NCBI RefSeq assembly: GCF_034258515.1
Contig: NZ_CP139438.1
Coordinates: forward strand, 1,054,001-1,118,000
Direction of reading: 5' to 3'
Source: Pseudarthrobacter oxydans
Lineage (GTDB): Bacteria; Actinomycetota; Actinomycetes; Actinomycetales; Micrococcaceae
DNA length: 64,000 nt
The notes beneath the pieces are model-generated. The model was not told the DNA's origin, searched no databases, and was given only the letters and a program-made list of their open reading frames with translations. Position 1 is the first letter of the stretch. Each line of letters begins with the position of its first letter. Below, in pieces: positions 27,732 to 35,567 of the stretch. Made by a program: the position numbers and the translations under genes.

Positions 27732-28564
27732 CTGCCGCAACGAACCTTACGTCCAGGCCCGTGAGAGCCTACGCCGGCTACCTCTTCGATCTGGACGGCA
27801 CGATCTACCTGGGCGACGAGTTGCTCCCGGGTGCCGCGGAGCTGGTGCACGGGCTGCGGGACGCCGGACGCGAGACCCTGTTCCTCTCCAATAACCCCAC
27901 CAAGAACCCGCAGATGTACGCGGACAAGCTGACCCGGCTGGGCCTGCCAACCCCGGTTAACCGGATCGTGAACCCGCTGGTCACGATCGCCGCGTGGCTG
28001 CGCAAGGAAGCCCCCGGAGCGGGGGTCTTCGTCATCGGCGAAGAGCCGCTCCAACAGGCCATCCGTTCGGCCGGTTTCCGGGTAACCGAGGATCCCCGGG
28101 ACATTGACGTCGTCGTCGCGAGCTATGACCGCGGCTTCGACTACCGCAAGCTCCAGATCGCCTTTGACGCCCTCTGGCAGCACCGGCGGGCCCGCCTGGT
28201 GGCGACGAACCCGGATGCCTACTGTCCGATGCCGATGGGCCGGGGGGAGCCGGACGCCGCGGCGGTGATCGCCGCGATCGAGGCATGCACTGGAGTGCGG
28301 TGCGAGGCCAACGTGGGAAAGCCGGCCGGAGTCATGCTGCAGACAGCGCTGGACGTCCTGGGGCTTTCCGGATCGGACTGCGTCATGGTGGGGGACCGGC
28401 TCCAGACAGACATCGCCATGGCGGTGGACGCCGGCATGGATTCGGCCCTCGTCCTCACAGGCGAGGCCACGGCGGAGATGGCGGGGCTGCTGCCCCCTGA
28501 GCGGCGGCCGACGGTGGTGCTGCCCCGTATCGATGCACTTCTGGAGCCCTTCCGGGGCTCCTGA
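27728..28564 (+). CDS. HAD-IIA family sugar/polyol phosphatase (NagD/phosphoglycolate phosphatase type)
   Basis: The product is 278 residues. HAD motif I is GYLFDLDGTIYLGDELLPGA, motif II TLFLSNNPTKN, the capping C2 domain lies between, and motif IV is NVGKPAGVMLQTALDVLGL with VMVGDRLQTDIAMAVDAG. Members dephosphorylate glycolaldehyde, glycerol or sugar phosphates, often to clear toxic side products. The ATGA overlap with the kinase gene shows tight coupling; here it may undo wrong phosphorylation or release a phosphate from a pathway intermediate. Confidence 0.88.
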   Translation: MTAATNLTSRPVRAYAGYLFDLDGTIYLGDELLPGAAELVHGLRDAGRETLFLSNNPTKNPQMYADKLTRLGLPTPVNRIVNPLVTIAAWLRKEAPGAGVFVIGEEPLQQAIRSAGFRVTEDPRDIDVVVASYDRGFDYRKLQIAFDALWQHRRARLVATNPDAYCPMPMGRGEPDAAAVIAAIEACTGVRCEANVGKPAGVMLQTALDVLGLSGSDCVMVGDRLQTDIAMAVDAGMDSALVLTGEATAEMAGLLPPERRPTVVLPRIDALLEPFRGS

Positions 28565-28632
28565 ACAGGCGAAGCAGGCACTTATGGCGGATCGGGCTCT
28601 TGCCAGTTCGGCCACCCATCAATAGAATTAGA

Positions 28633-28655
28633 ATTCATACCTTGAATATTTACTC
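28633..28655 (+). promoter_or_regulatory. Candidate SorC operator site
   Basis: Matches the copy at 43036-43058 at 16 of 23 positions, with the core TTGAATATTTACTC almost intact. It lies 15 bp before the start codon of the E1 alpha gene. Confidence 0.45.
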
Positions 28656-28669
28656 AGAAAGGAGCCGTG

Positions 28670-29656
28670 ATGGATCTTTCATCGCAGAATTTGCTGGAGA
28701 TGCAGCGGCGCATGCTGCGGATCCGCCGTTTTGACGAGCGGGCCTCACTCATGGTCAAGCGCGGCAAGATCCCTGGCACCGTGCACACCAGCATCGGGCA
28801 GGAGGCCCAGGTTGTCGGTGCCTGCATGGCACTCGGGGACGGGGACTACATGTCCGGTAACCACCGAAGCCACGGCCATCCGATCGGCAAGGGTTCCCCG
28901 CTGGGACCGCTCATGGCCGAGCTCGTGGGCAAGGCCACGGGCGTCTGCCAGGGCAAGGGCGGGTCGCTGCACCTGGCCGACTTCGCCGTCGGGAGCCTGG
29001 GCGAGTCCGGCATCGTGGGCTCGTCGATTCCGATCGCCACCGGTGCTGCGCTCTCGAGCAAGGTGCTGGGCAACGGCAAAGTGTCCCTTGCGTTCTTCGG
29101 CGACGGCGCAGCGAACCAGGGGTGCCTGTACGAGGCCATGAATATCTCCGGCGTGTGGGACCTGCCGGTGGTCTTCCTGTGCGAGAACAACCAGTACGCG
29201 CTGTCCACCCCCGCCCACACAGTGACTTCCGGGGTGATCGCGGACCGTGCCGCCGGCTTCGGGATGCCTGGTGTCCGGGTGGAGGACGGCCAGGACGTGC
29301 TCGCGGTGTTCGAGGCGGTCACGACGGCCGTCGAACGCGCACGCCGGGGAGAAGGCCCTTCCCTCGTGGAAGTGGTCACGTACCGGTTCAACGAGCACTC
29401 CGAGGGGCTGCGTCTTGGCACCGACTACCGCAATGCGGAAGAAAAGGCGGCCTGGGTCGAGCGGGACCCAATTGTGCTGTTCCGGCGGCACCTTGAGAGG
29501 GAGGGGATCGCCACAGCGGAGGAACTCGACGCCCTGGAGGCCGAAGTCCTCGCCGAGGTCGACGAGGCCGTGCGGTTCACGGACGAGAGCCCCTACCCCG
29601 ACCCCAGCGTCGCCTTCAAAGACCTCTACACCGAGCCGATCGGAGCAATCGCATGA
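28670..29656 (+). CDS. Thiamine-diphosphate-dependent dehydrogenase E1 alpha subunit (acetoin/pyruvate dehydrogenase type)
   Basis: The product is 328 residues, the length of AcoA-type acetoin dehydrogenase alpha rather than the longer branched-chain or pyruvate E1 alpha. Motifs are GTVHTSIGQEAQVVGACMAL, GNHRSHGHPIGKG, GKGGSLHLADF and the thiamine-diphosphate signature GDGAANQGCLYEAMN...CENNQ. The ATG at 28670 is preferred over the adjacent GTG at 28667 because the spacing from AAAGGAG fits better. It opens a five-gene run. It would decarboxylate or cleave an alpha-keto substrate and pass the acyl group to the lipoyl domain. Confidence 0.88.
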   Translation: MDLSSQNLLEMQRRMLRIRRFDERASLMVKRGKIPGTVHTSIGQEAQVVGACMALGDGDYMSGNHRSHGHPIGKGSPLGPLMAELVGKATGVCQGKGGSLHLADFAVGSLGESGIVGSSIPIATGAALSSKVLGNGKVSLAFFGDGAANQGCLYEAMNISGVWDLPVVFLCENNQYALSTPAHTVTSGVIADRAAGFGMPGVRVEDGQDVLAVFEAVTTAVERARRGEGPSLVEVVTYRFNEHSEGLRLGTDYRNAEEKAAWVERDPIVLFRRHLEREGIATAEELDALEAEVLAEVDEAVRFTDESPYPDPSVAFKDLYTEPIGAIA

Positions 29657-30699
29657 CTGTCATGAGCTACCTTGGTGCCATCGGCGCCGCCCAGCGCGAG
29701 GCCATGGAGGCCGACGAGCGGGTCGTCATTATTGGCGAGGACGTCGAAGCCAACGTCTACGGCACCACCGGCGCCGGCAAGTCCCGCAAGGACAAGGGCG
29801 ACTTCCTGGAGATGTTCGGGGCCAACCGCATCCGCAACACCCCGATCTCCGAGGAAGTCATCGTCGGCGCCGCGATCGGCGCCGCGATGACCGGCCTGCG
29901 CCCGATCGTCGACCTGTCGTACTCGAGCTTCCTGTACATGGCGATGGACCAGTTCGTGAACCAGGCCGCCAAGAACCGCTACATGTTCGGCGGCCAGGCG
30001 TCCATCCCCGTGGTGTTCCGCTCAGCGATGTTCTACGGGCTAAACACCGGCGCGCACCACTCCGACCGGCCGTACCCGATGTTCATGAACGTCCCCGGGC
30101 TGAAGATCATCGTCCCGTCCAACCCGTACGACGCGAAAGGCCTGCTCCGCAGCGCGGTGGATTCCGATGACCCCGTCCTGACCTTCGAAGCCTGCATGCT
30201 GTGGGGCAGCAAGGGCGAGGTCCCGGAGGAGGAATACCGCATCCCGTTCGGCCAGGCCAACGTGGCCCGGACCGGCGATGACGTCACCGTCGTCGCGATT
30301 TCCAGCGCCGTCCCGGAAGCCCTCGCGGCTGCCGAAACCCTGGCCGGGGAGGGCGTCTCGGTCGAGGTCATCGACCCGCGCACCCTCGTCCCGTTCGACA
30401 CCGAAGCAGTCATCCGGTCCGTCCAGCGCACCGGCCGGCTGGTCATCGCCGATCCGGCCCACCGCACTTGCTCCGCTGCGGCGGAGATCTCGGCCATCGT
30501 GGCCGAGGAGGCCTTCGAGTCCCTCCGGGCCCCCATCATCCGGGTGACCACCCCCGATACCCAGATCCCGTTCAGCCCCGCCCTCGAGAAGCAGCTCTAC
30601 CCGAACCGGACAAAGATCGAGGACGCCGTCCGCCGTATCACGGGCTTGATGGCGAACACCCTGAACAACGAACTCACATCGCCCGCACCGCGCATGTGA
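29653..30699 (+). CDS. Thiamine-diphosphate-dependent dehydrogenase E1 beta subunit
   Basis: The product is 348 residues, with a transketolase pyrimidine-binding domain and a transketolase C-terminal domain. Motifs are VVIIGEDVEANVYG, NTPISEEVIVGAAIGAAMTGLRPIVDL, NTGAHHSDRPYPMFMNVPGLKIIVPSNP and VEVIDPRTLVPFDTEAVIRSV. The ATG overlaps the E1 alpha stop as ATGA, so the two subunits are translationally coupled. The active-site-side segment HHSDRPYPMF differs from the usual HSQSxE of pyruvate and acetoin enzymes, a hint of a different substrate. Confidence 0.88.
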   Translation: MTVMSYLGAIGAAQREAMEADERVVIIGEDVEANVYGTTGAGKSRKDKGDFLEMFGANRIRNTPISEEVIVGAAIGAAMTGLRPIVDLSYSSFLYMAMDQFVNQAAKNRYMFGGQASIPVVFRSAMFYGLNTGAHHSDRPYPMFMNVPGLKIIVPSNPYDAKGLLRSAVDSDDPVLTFEACMLWGSKGEVPEEEYRIPFGQANVARTGDDVTVVAISSAVPEALAAAETLAGEGVSVEVIDPRTLVPFDTEAVIRSVQRTGRLVIADPAHRTCSAAAEISAIVAEEAFESLRAPIIRVTTPDTQIPFSPALEKQLYPNRTKIEDAVRRITGLMANTLNNELTSPAPRM

Positions 30700-30734
30700 C
30701 ACCCCTAAAGAACACCGAAGCAAGGAGAAAGAAC

Positions 30735-30977
30735 ATGGCAAAAGTTGAGGTCCTGCTGCCCCAGTGGGGAATGGGCATGAGCGAAGGCACCATCGCCACC
30801 TGGCTGAAGAACGTCGGCGACACCGTCACCGAGGACGAGCCGCTGGCCGAGGTCGAGGCCGAGAAAGTCGAGGAGACCCTCGAGTCCCCCGCCTCCGGCG
30901 TCCTGGCCGAAATCGTCGTCCCCGAAGGCGAAACGGTCGACGTCCGAAGCGTGATCGCCTACATCGAGACCGCCTGA
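30735..30977 (+). CDS. Stand-alone lipoyl domain protein (E2 lipoyl carrier)
   Basis: An 80-residue protein that is only a biotinyl/lipoyl domain. It has the beta-barrel pattern LPQWGMGMSEGTIATWLKNVGDTV, the hairpin with the candidate lipoylated Lys at residue 44 (VEAEKVEETL), and SGVLAEIVVPEGETVDV. In ordinary E2 proteins this domain is the N-terminus of one polypeptide with the catalytic domain. Here it is a separate gene with its own AAGGAG site and stop, and the catalytic domain is encoded two genes later. It is too small to carry a subunit-binding domain. Confidence 0.9.
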   Translation: MAKVEVLLPQWGMGMSEGTIATWLKNVGDTVTEDEPLAEVEAEKVEETLESPASGVLAEIVVPEGETVDVRSVIAYIETA

Positions 30978-31004
30978 CGGTCCAGGGCAGGAAAGGGAAC
31001 GGTT

Positions 31005-31868
31005 ATGCCACAGGTCGATCCACGCCAGATCATCAAGGACGCGTCCGAGGGCTCTTACGCTGTCGGTGCCTTCAATATGCACAACGAGGAGACCACTGAA
31101 GCGCTCGTCAAGGCCGCCGAACGTGCCAAGTCTCCGGTTTTCCTCCAGGTGGGCCGGGCCATCGTGCCCCACATGGGGCTCAAGAAGGCCTACGAGATGA
31201 CGCGCCGCATCGCCGAGGAGTCCGAGGCCGAATATGTGATCCACCTGGACCACGGGCCGTGGGAGGAAGTCTTTGAGGCCATCAAGCTTGGATTCACATC
31301 CATCATGTACGACGGCGCCCACCTTCCGTTCGAGGAGAACATCCGCACCACGCGGAAGGTCGTCGAGGTAGCGCACTCCTTCGGCATCCCCGTCGAGGCC
31401 GAGCTGGGAAAGATTCCCGACGCCGACCAGCAGGTCGACTGGCAGTCCTACTACACCAATGTTGCCGAAGCCGAGCGTTTCGTTGCGGAGACGGGCGTTG
31501 ACTTCCTCGCTATTTCCGTGGGGATCGTGCACGGTGTTCCGCTTGCGACAGCGCAGCCCCTGGACATCCAGAGGGTCAAGGAGATCGAGGCCGCCGTGAA
31601 CATCCCGCTGGTCCTCCATGGCGCCTCAGGCGTCCCGGATGACGAGATCCGGGCTGCCATGGCCGCCGGTGTGCATAAGTTCAATGCAGATACGGACCTG
31701 CGCCTGGCGTTCCGTTCAGGCATCGAAGCCGTTTGGTCGCAGGGCGACCGCCAGCTGGAGGACGCGATGGCGGAGGGCCGGGAACGGATGATCCAAGCGA
31801 CCATCGAGAAGATGGAGCTGTACGGTTGCGCCGGAAAGGCCCGCGGCCTGGTTCAGGCAAAGCGGTGA
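31005..31868 (+). CDS. Class II fructose-bisphosphate/ketose-bisphosphate aldolase family protein
   Basis: The product is 287 residues, a zinc-dependent TIM-barrel aldolase. Motifs are YAVGAFNMHNEETTEALVKAA, the Zn-binding VIHLDHG, TSIMYDGAHLPFEENI, VHG near residue 180, PLVLHGASG and KFNADTDLR. Relatives are fructose-1,6-, tagatose- and other ketose-phosphate aldolases yielding dihydroxyacetone phosphate. It is inserted between the lipoyl-domain gene and the E2 catalytic gene and overlaps the latter by 4 bp. That position suggests that aldol cleavage supplies the substrate of the dehydrogenase complex or shares its intermediate. Confidence 0.88.
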   Translation: MPQVDPRQIIKDASEGSYAVGAFNMHNEETTEALVKAAERAKSPVFLQVGRAIVPHMGLKKAYEMTRRIAEESEAEYVIHLDHGPWEEVFEAIKLGFTSIMYDGAHLPFEENIRTTRKVVEVAHSFGIPVEAELGKIPDADQQVDWQSYYTNVAEAERFVAETGVDFLAISVGIVHGVPLATAQPLDIQRVKEIEAAVNIPLVLHGASGVPDDEIRAAMAAGVHKFNADTDLRLAFRSGIEAVWSQGDRQLEDAMAEGRERMIQATIEKMELYGCAGKARGLVQAKR

Positions 31869-32533
31869 CGGCGATCGAGGAAGAGGGCAGGACTGTCGTC
31901 CCGCTCAAGGGAATCAGGCGGACTGCTGCGCGGCGCATGGTGGCCGCGTGGGAGGCCCCTGCTTTCCACCTTGCCGTTGAGGCGGACATGGGGGCTGCGC
32001 TCCGCGTGAAGGAGCGCAGCCCCGGCGCCACGGTCACGGATGCCATCCTCGCCGCCTGCGCGGCAGCGCTGCGTGACCACGCCGCCCTGAACGCTCACTA
32101 CGCCGACGAGACGGTTACCAGGTTCGAGCGCATCAACGTCGGCATGGCCGTCGACACTCCGGCAGGGCTGGTGGTTCCCGTCATCAAGGACGCTGCGTCG
32201 CTTGACTTGGCCGGTATGGCGAATGCGCGCCGGGACATCGTCCAGCGCGCCCGCGAGGGCCAGCTCACCATGGACGACGTGACGGACGGTACCTTCACCG
32301 TCTCCAACCTGGGCATGATGGGGATCGACGGCTTCGATGCCATCCTCAACGTCCCGCAGGTTGCCATCCTCGCCGTCGGCGCCACGCGCCAGCAGTTCGT
32401 GCCGACCGACGACGGGCAGGGTGCCTGGAGGCCCCGCGCGCGGCTCACCCTCACGTGCGACCATCGGGCCATTGACGGTGCCACGGGGGCGCGCTTCCTG
32501 GCCGCAGTGCGGGACAACATCGAATCGAGTTGA
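31865..32533 (+). CDS. 2-oxoacid dehydrogenase acyltransferase (E2) catalytic domain, stand-alone
   Basis: The product is 222 residues, only the catalytic CAT-like domain. It starts near PLKGIRRTAARRMVAAW and contains INVGMAVDTPAGLVVPVIKD, FTVSNLGMMGIDGFDAILN and the active-site DHRAIDG (His200, Asp204). The lipoyl and peripheral-subunit-binding domains of normal E2 proteins (about 400-550 aa) are absent. The GTG start overlaps the aldolase stop (GTGA). With the free lipoyl protein it would transfer an acyl group to CoA. No E3 (dihydrolipoamide dehydrogenase) gene is seen in the window. Confidence 0.88.
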   Translation: MTAIEEEGRTVVPLKGIRRTAARRMVAAWEAPAFHLAVEADMGAALRVKERSPGATVTDAILAACAAALRDHAALNAHYADETVTRFERINVGMAVDTPAGLVVPVIKDAASLDLAGMANARRDIVQRAREGQLTMDDVTDGTFTVSNLGMMGIDGFDAILNVPQVAILAVGATRQQFVPTDDGQGAWRPRARLTLTCDHRAIDGATGARFLAAVRDNIESS

Positions 32534-32556
32534 TTGGGACCGCCCCGCGGCAAGTA

Positions 32557-32595
32557 GGCCCGGACAACCGCAAGGTTGTCCGGGCCTCCTTTTTA
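32557..32595 (+). terminator. Rho-independent terminator of the dehydrogenase operon
   Basis: A perfect 13-bp stem GGCCCGGACAACC / GGTTGTCCGGGCC with tetraloop GCAA, followed by TCCTTTTTAT. It lies 23 bp after the E2 stop. Confidence 0.9.
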
Positions 32596-32932
32596 TGTGC
32601 TGACGGCGGGTCCCCTGGATACCGAGGACATGTCACCTGCGGAGTAGCAGCCGTTGACCGCGGTGCGGGCCTCTATCTGTACCGGTAGGGCAGCTGCCTG
32701 TTCGCGCTCACTTGCGGGCGCGGACGCACGTTTGTTGGAGTGGCACCGTGGGTATGCGCCGTATCCCGTCTGCCCTGGACCGCATTTCCGGCCGCCGCCT
32801 GACGGACAGCAGGCTAACGCGAAGAACAGGGGACGACGCCGGGCAGCCGCTGCGTCGGCTGGCGTCACCGGGGGCCTCAGCTCCGGGATGGGTCAGCCTT
32901 AGCGGGACAGGCCCAGGGGCCCTGGCCACGCA
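32596..32932. other. Intergenic region without a recognisable gene
   Basis: About 340 bp between the E2 terminator and the terminator of the opposing operon. On the minus strand a short frame contains ARTAVNGCYSAGDMSSVSRG, loosely like the AGD end of a pyridine-nucleotide flavoprotein, so it may hold a gene remnant. I cannot support a gene here. Confidence 0.3.
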
Positions 32933-32965
32933 GGAAACCCCCGGCCTTCATAGCCGGGGGTTTCC
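32933..32965 (-). terminator. Hairpin terminator of the minus-strand ABC/PepD operon
   Basis: A perfect 13-bp stem GGAAACCCCCGGC / GCCGGGGGTTTCC with a 7-nt loop, 25 bp beyond the PepD stop. The A/T ends of the stem provide a short U-run on either strand, so it may work in both directions. Confidence 0.75.
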
Positions 32966-32990
32966 TTGGTTTCAGTGGATGGGTGCCCGC

Positions 32991-34454
32991 TTACTTCAGG
33001 CGGGACACAACCTCCTTGACGAGGGGCCATACGCGGGTCACCGAAGTGTGGTTGACGGTCTCCTTGGGGGAGTGGAGATCATGAAGTTCCGTACCGATCG
33101 AGATGATATCCAGCCCGGGGATCTTCTGGCTGAACATGCCAAGTTCGAGGCTGCACTGGGAGACGTGGACTTCGGCGTCGTGGCCCATCACGTCGCGGAA
33201 TGCCCCGCGGGCCACGCTCAGCAGCGGCGAGTCCGGACGATAGGGGAATTCCGCTGCGTCAAGGCCATACTCTTCGACTGCCACTCCGCCGCCGGCGAGT
33301 GCGGCGAGCGCACGGACACGGTCCAGGATCTCGTGTTTGCGGGAAGTTACCGCCGCGGTGATCGTGGACATGAGCCGGGCGCCGTTAGCAGTGGTGCGCA
33401 CCGTGCCCAGGTTGTTGGAGCTCTCGACGATTCCCGGAACCGTGAGGCTCCAGCTGAGCACGCCGTTCGGGATGAGTGCCGTCAAGCGGGCGAAGCGTGC
33501 CGCCGCTGCGGGGGAGAAGACCCGGTCCGGAGTCTCGGCCGGCACCAGCTCAAGGCGCAGGCCGGGCTCAGCCTCTCGGTATTCATTCTGCAGCACACCC
33601 TCGAGCTCCAAAATGACCTTGCGCACGCCGTCCGCGTCCTCTGGCCGCACGAGCAGGGTGCTTTGGGCGTCCGCGGGGATTGCGTTGTTCTGGGCACCGC
33701 CGTGGGGGTCGGAGATCCGCACGTCATACTGGGAGAGTATGGCGTTGAGAGCCCGGGCGAGGACCAAGACGGCGTTGGCGCGCTCAAGGTGGATGTCGAA
33801 CTCGCAATGCCCGCCGGACAGGCCGCGGACCTTAAGCTGCATCGCATCCAAATGCGTGGAGGGAGCGGACTCCCATTCCGCGGGGATGTCCACGGTAAAG
33901 GTTATGTCTCCGCTGCAGCCGGCGAGGATCTCCTTGTCGGTGATCCAGTTGAAGTCGATCATCCGCTTGCCGGACAATTTCGAGGTGTCGAATCCGGCGG
34001 CCCCGACCTTTCCCTTTTCCTCCATCGCGGTCAGAACCGCTTCAAGGGGAGGATGCGGGATGTCCGTTGAGTCCAGCAGGGCCAGGATGTAGGAAACGCC
34101 GATGCCGTTGTCCGCGCCCAGGGACGTGCCGTTCGCCGTGACGAAGTCACCCTCGATGAGGAGTTCGATCGGGTCGCGTTCGAAGTCGTGCACCACTCCG
34201 TCCTCCTTCTCGCACACCATGTCCAGGTGTCCGTGGAGGATGAGCGGCGGCGCGTCCTCCAGCCCGAGCTGGCCGGGCTTGCGGACCAGGACGCAGTGCA
34301 GATCGTCTTGGGTGGCTTCCAGGCCGCGGTCCCGGGCGAAGCCGACGACCCAGTCGGCGACCTCTTTCTCGTTGCCCGAGCCGCGGGGAATGCCGGCAAG
34401 GGTCTCAAAGAAGGAGAACACCTCCTGCGGCTGGAGTGATTTGAGAACTGACAT
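32991..34454 (-). CDS. pepD: Aminoacyl-histidine dipeptidase (PepD, M20C family)
   Basis: The product is 487 residues, the usual length of Xaa-His dipeptidases. The metal-binding elements are LILHGHLDMVCEK, GTSLGADNGIGV and MEEKGKVGAAGF, with the lid-domain segment KVRGLSGGHCEFDIH and the late CSLELGMFSQKIPGLD...TELHDLHSPKE. Such enzymes hydrolyse dipeptides with a C-terminal His in the cytoplasm, but substrate range varies. Here it is the last gene of a ribose-type ABC transporter operon, 84 bp after a permease, which suggests that the imported compound, or part of it, carries an amide or peptide bond. Confidence 0.88.
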   Translation of the reverse strand: MSVLKSLQPQEVFSFFETLAGIPRGSGNEKEVADWVVGFARDRGLEATQDDLHCVLVRKPGQLGLEDAPPLILHGHLDMVCEKEDGVVHDFERDPIELLIEGDFVTANGTSLGADNGIGVSYILALLDSTDIPHPPLEAVLTAMEEKGKVGAAGFDTSKLSGKRMIDFNWITDKEILAGCSGDITFTVDIPAEWESAPSTHLDAMQLKVRGLSGGHCEFDIHLERANAVLVLARALNAILSQYDVRISDPHGGAQNNAIPADAQSTLLVRPEDADGVRKVILELEGVLQNEYREAEPGLRLELVPAETPDRVFSPAAAARFARLTALIPNGVLSWSLTVPGIVESSNNLGTVRTTANGARLMSTITAAVTSRKHEILDRVRALAALAGGGVAVEEYGLDAAEFPYRPDSPLLSVARGAFRDVMGHDAEVHVSQCSLELGMFSQKIPGLDIISIGTELHDLHSPKETVNHTSVTRVWPLVKEVVSRLK

Positions 34455-34538
34455 GGGGTGTGTACCTTTCGGAAAGGGAAGGGAAGTCCCTCGCGGCGTT
34501 GCGGAGGACGGGAACAAGACGTGTGGTGGTGGCCAGTG

Positions 34539-35567
34539 CTATTTGACCACTTCGTTGTGGCCTCGGCCCATAGTCAGTGCCACGGCGGCGATGATCACCA
34601 GGCCGTAGACCAGGCTCTGCGCCTGGGGTGTGACGCCGACGGCGGCGGCGCCGATGGGCACGAGCGCGACGGTCAGGGCGCCGAAGATGATGTTGATCGG
34701 GTTTGTGATACCGCCGGTGATGGCGGTGCCGCCAACAATGGCTGCGGCGATGCCCGGCAGCAGGAGGTCGCTTCCCAGGCCGAAGGACGACGCCGCCCCG
34801 GCTTGCGCAATGACGAGCATGCCGGCGAGGCCGGCCAGAAGGCCGGAGAGAGCGAAGGCCAGCACTTTGAACCAGCGGGTCCGCAGGCCCGAGAACAATG
34901 CACCCTTCTCGTTGAGTCCCACGGCTGTCATGCCTTCACCGGCCCGGGTAAACCGGAGGAAGGCCCACAGGCCCACCGCCATTAGCACACCGACCCAGAA
35001 GGCCAGCGGCAGGCCGGCAAAAGCGGTCCCGAACAGGGGAGCGAGGAGTTGGCCGTTCGCCGTGGCATACACGGTGGTCGCATTGCTGATCACCAGTGAA
35101 GCTGCCTGCAGGATGCCGAGCGTGCCGAGCGTCAGGGCAAAGGAAGGGATCTGGCCGAACGCAACCAGGAAACCGTTGGCGGCCCCAATGAGGGTCACGA
35201 CGCCGAGGGTGACGACGGGTGCCGCGGGACCGAGGGGCCCAAGAGTCTGAGCGAGGATGATCGCCGCGAAGATCACGATCGCTGCATTTGACAGGTCGAT
35301 CGAACCCACATGGAGCACCATGGCCTGCCCCAACGCAACCAGGAGGATGGTCGCGGCCTGGACGGCAAGGATTGCCATGCCGCCACCGGTCAGGAATGCC
35401 GGACGGAGGATGGCCACGAGGGCGAACAGGGCAAGGAATACCGCGAAGGGCCCGGCGGTGAACCACAGATTCCGTGGCGGGCGGCGTGCGGACTTCGTCT
35501 TGCCGTCGGCGGCGGCCGGCGCTGTGGCCGGATGCTCGAGAAGGGCTTTCTTTGACATGGGATTCAC
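34539..35567 (-). CDS. Sugar ABC transporter permease (RbsC type), second of a pair
   Basis: The product is 342 residues with about ten helices. It has the family segments VLHVGSIDLSNAAIVIFAAIIL, GQIPSFALTLGTLGILQAASL and GMTAVGLNEKGALFSGLRTRWFKV, then LLPGIAAAIVGGTAITGGITNP. The Gly-Gly-Ile-Asp-Leu motif of the other permeases is replaced by GSIDLS. Its GTG start overlaps the ATPase stop (GTGTGA); an ATG nine bases further is an alternative. With the permease at 37111-38142 it probably forms a heterodimeric channel. Confidence 0.88.
   Translation of the reverse strand: MNPMSKKALLEHPATAPAAADGKTKSARRPPRNLWFTAGPFAVFLALFALVAILRPAFLTGGGMAILAVQAATILLVALGQAMVLHVGSIDLSNAAIVIFAAIILAQTLGPLGPAAPVVTLGVVTLIGAANGFLVAFGQIPSFALTLGTLGILQAASLVISNATTVYATANGQLLAPLFGTAFAGLPLAFWVGVLMAVGLWAFLRFTRAGEGMTAVGLNEKGALFSGLRTRWFKVLAFALSGLLAGLAGMLVIAQAGAASSFGLGSDLLLPGIAAAIVGGTAITGGITNPINIIFGALTVALVPIGAAAVGVTPQAQSLVYGLVIIAAVALTMGRGHNEVVK

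Noticed and set aside
32654..32902. Short plus-strand open frame between the two terminators
   Set aside because: No ribosome site, no homology that I recognise and atypical Arg/Ala-rich composition.
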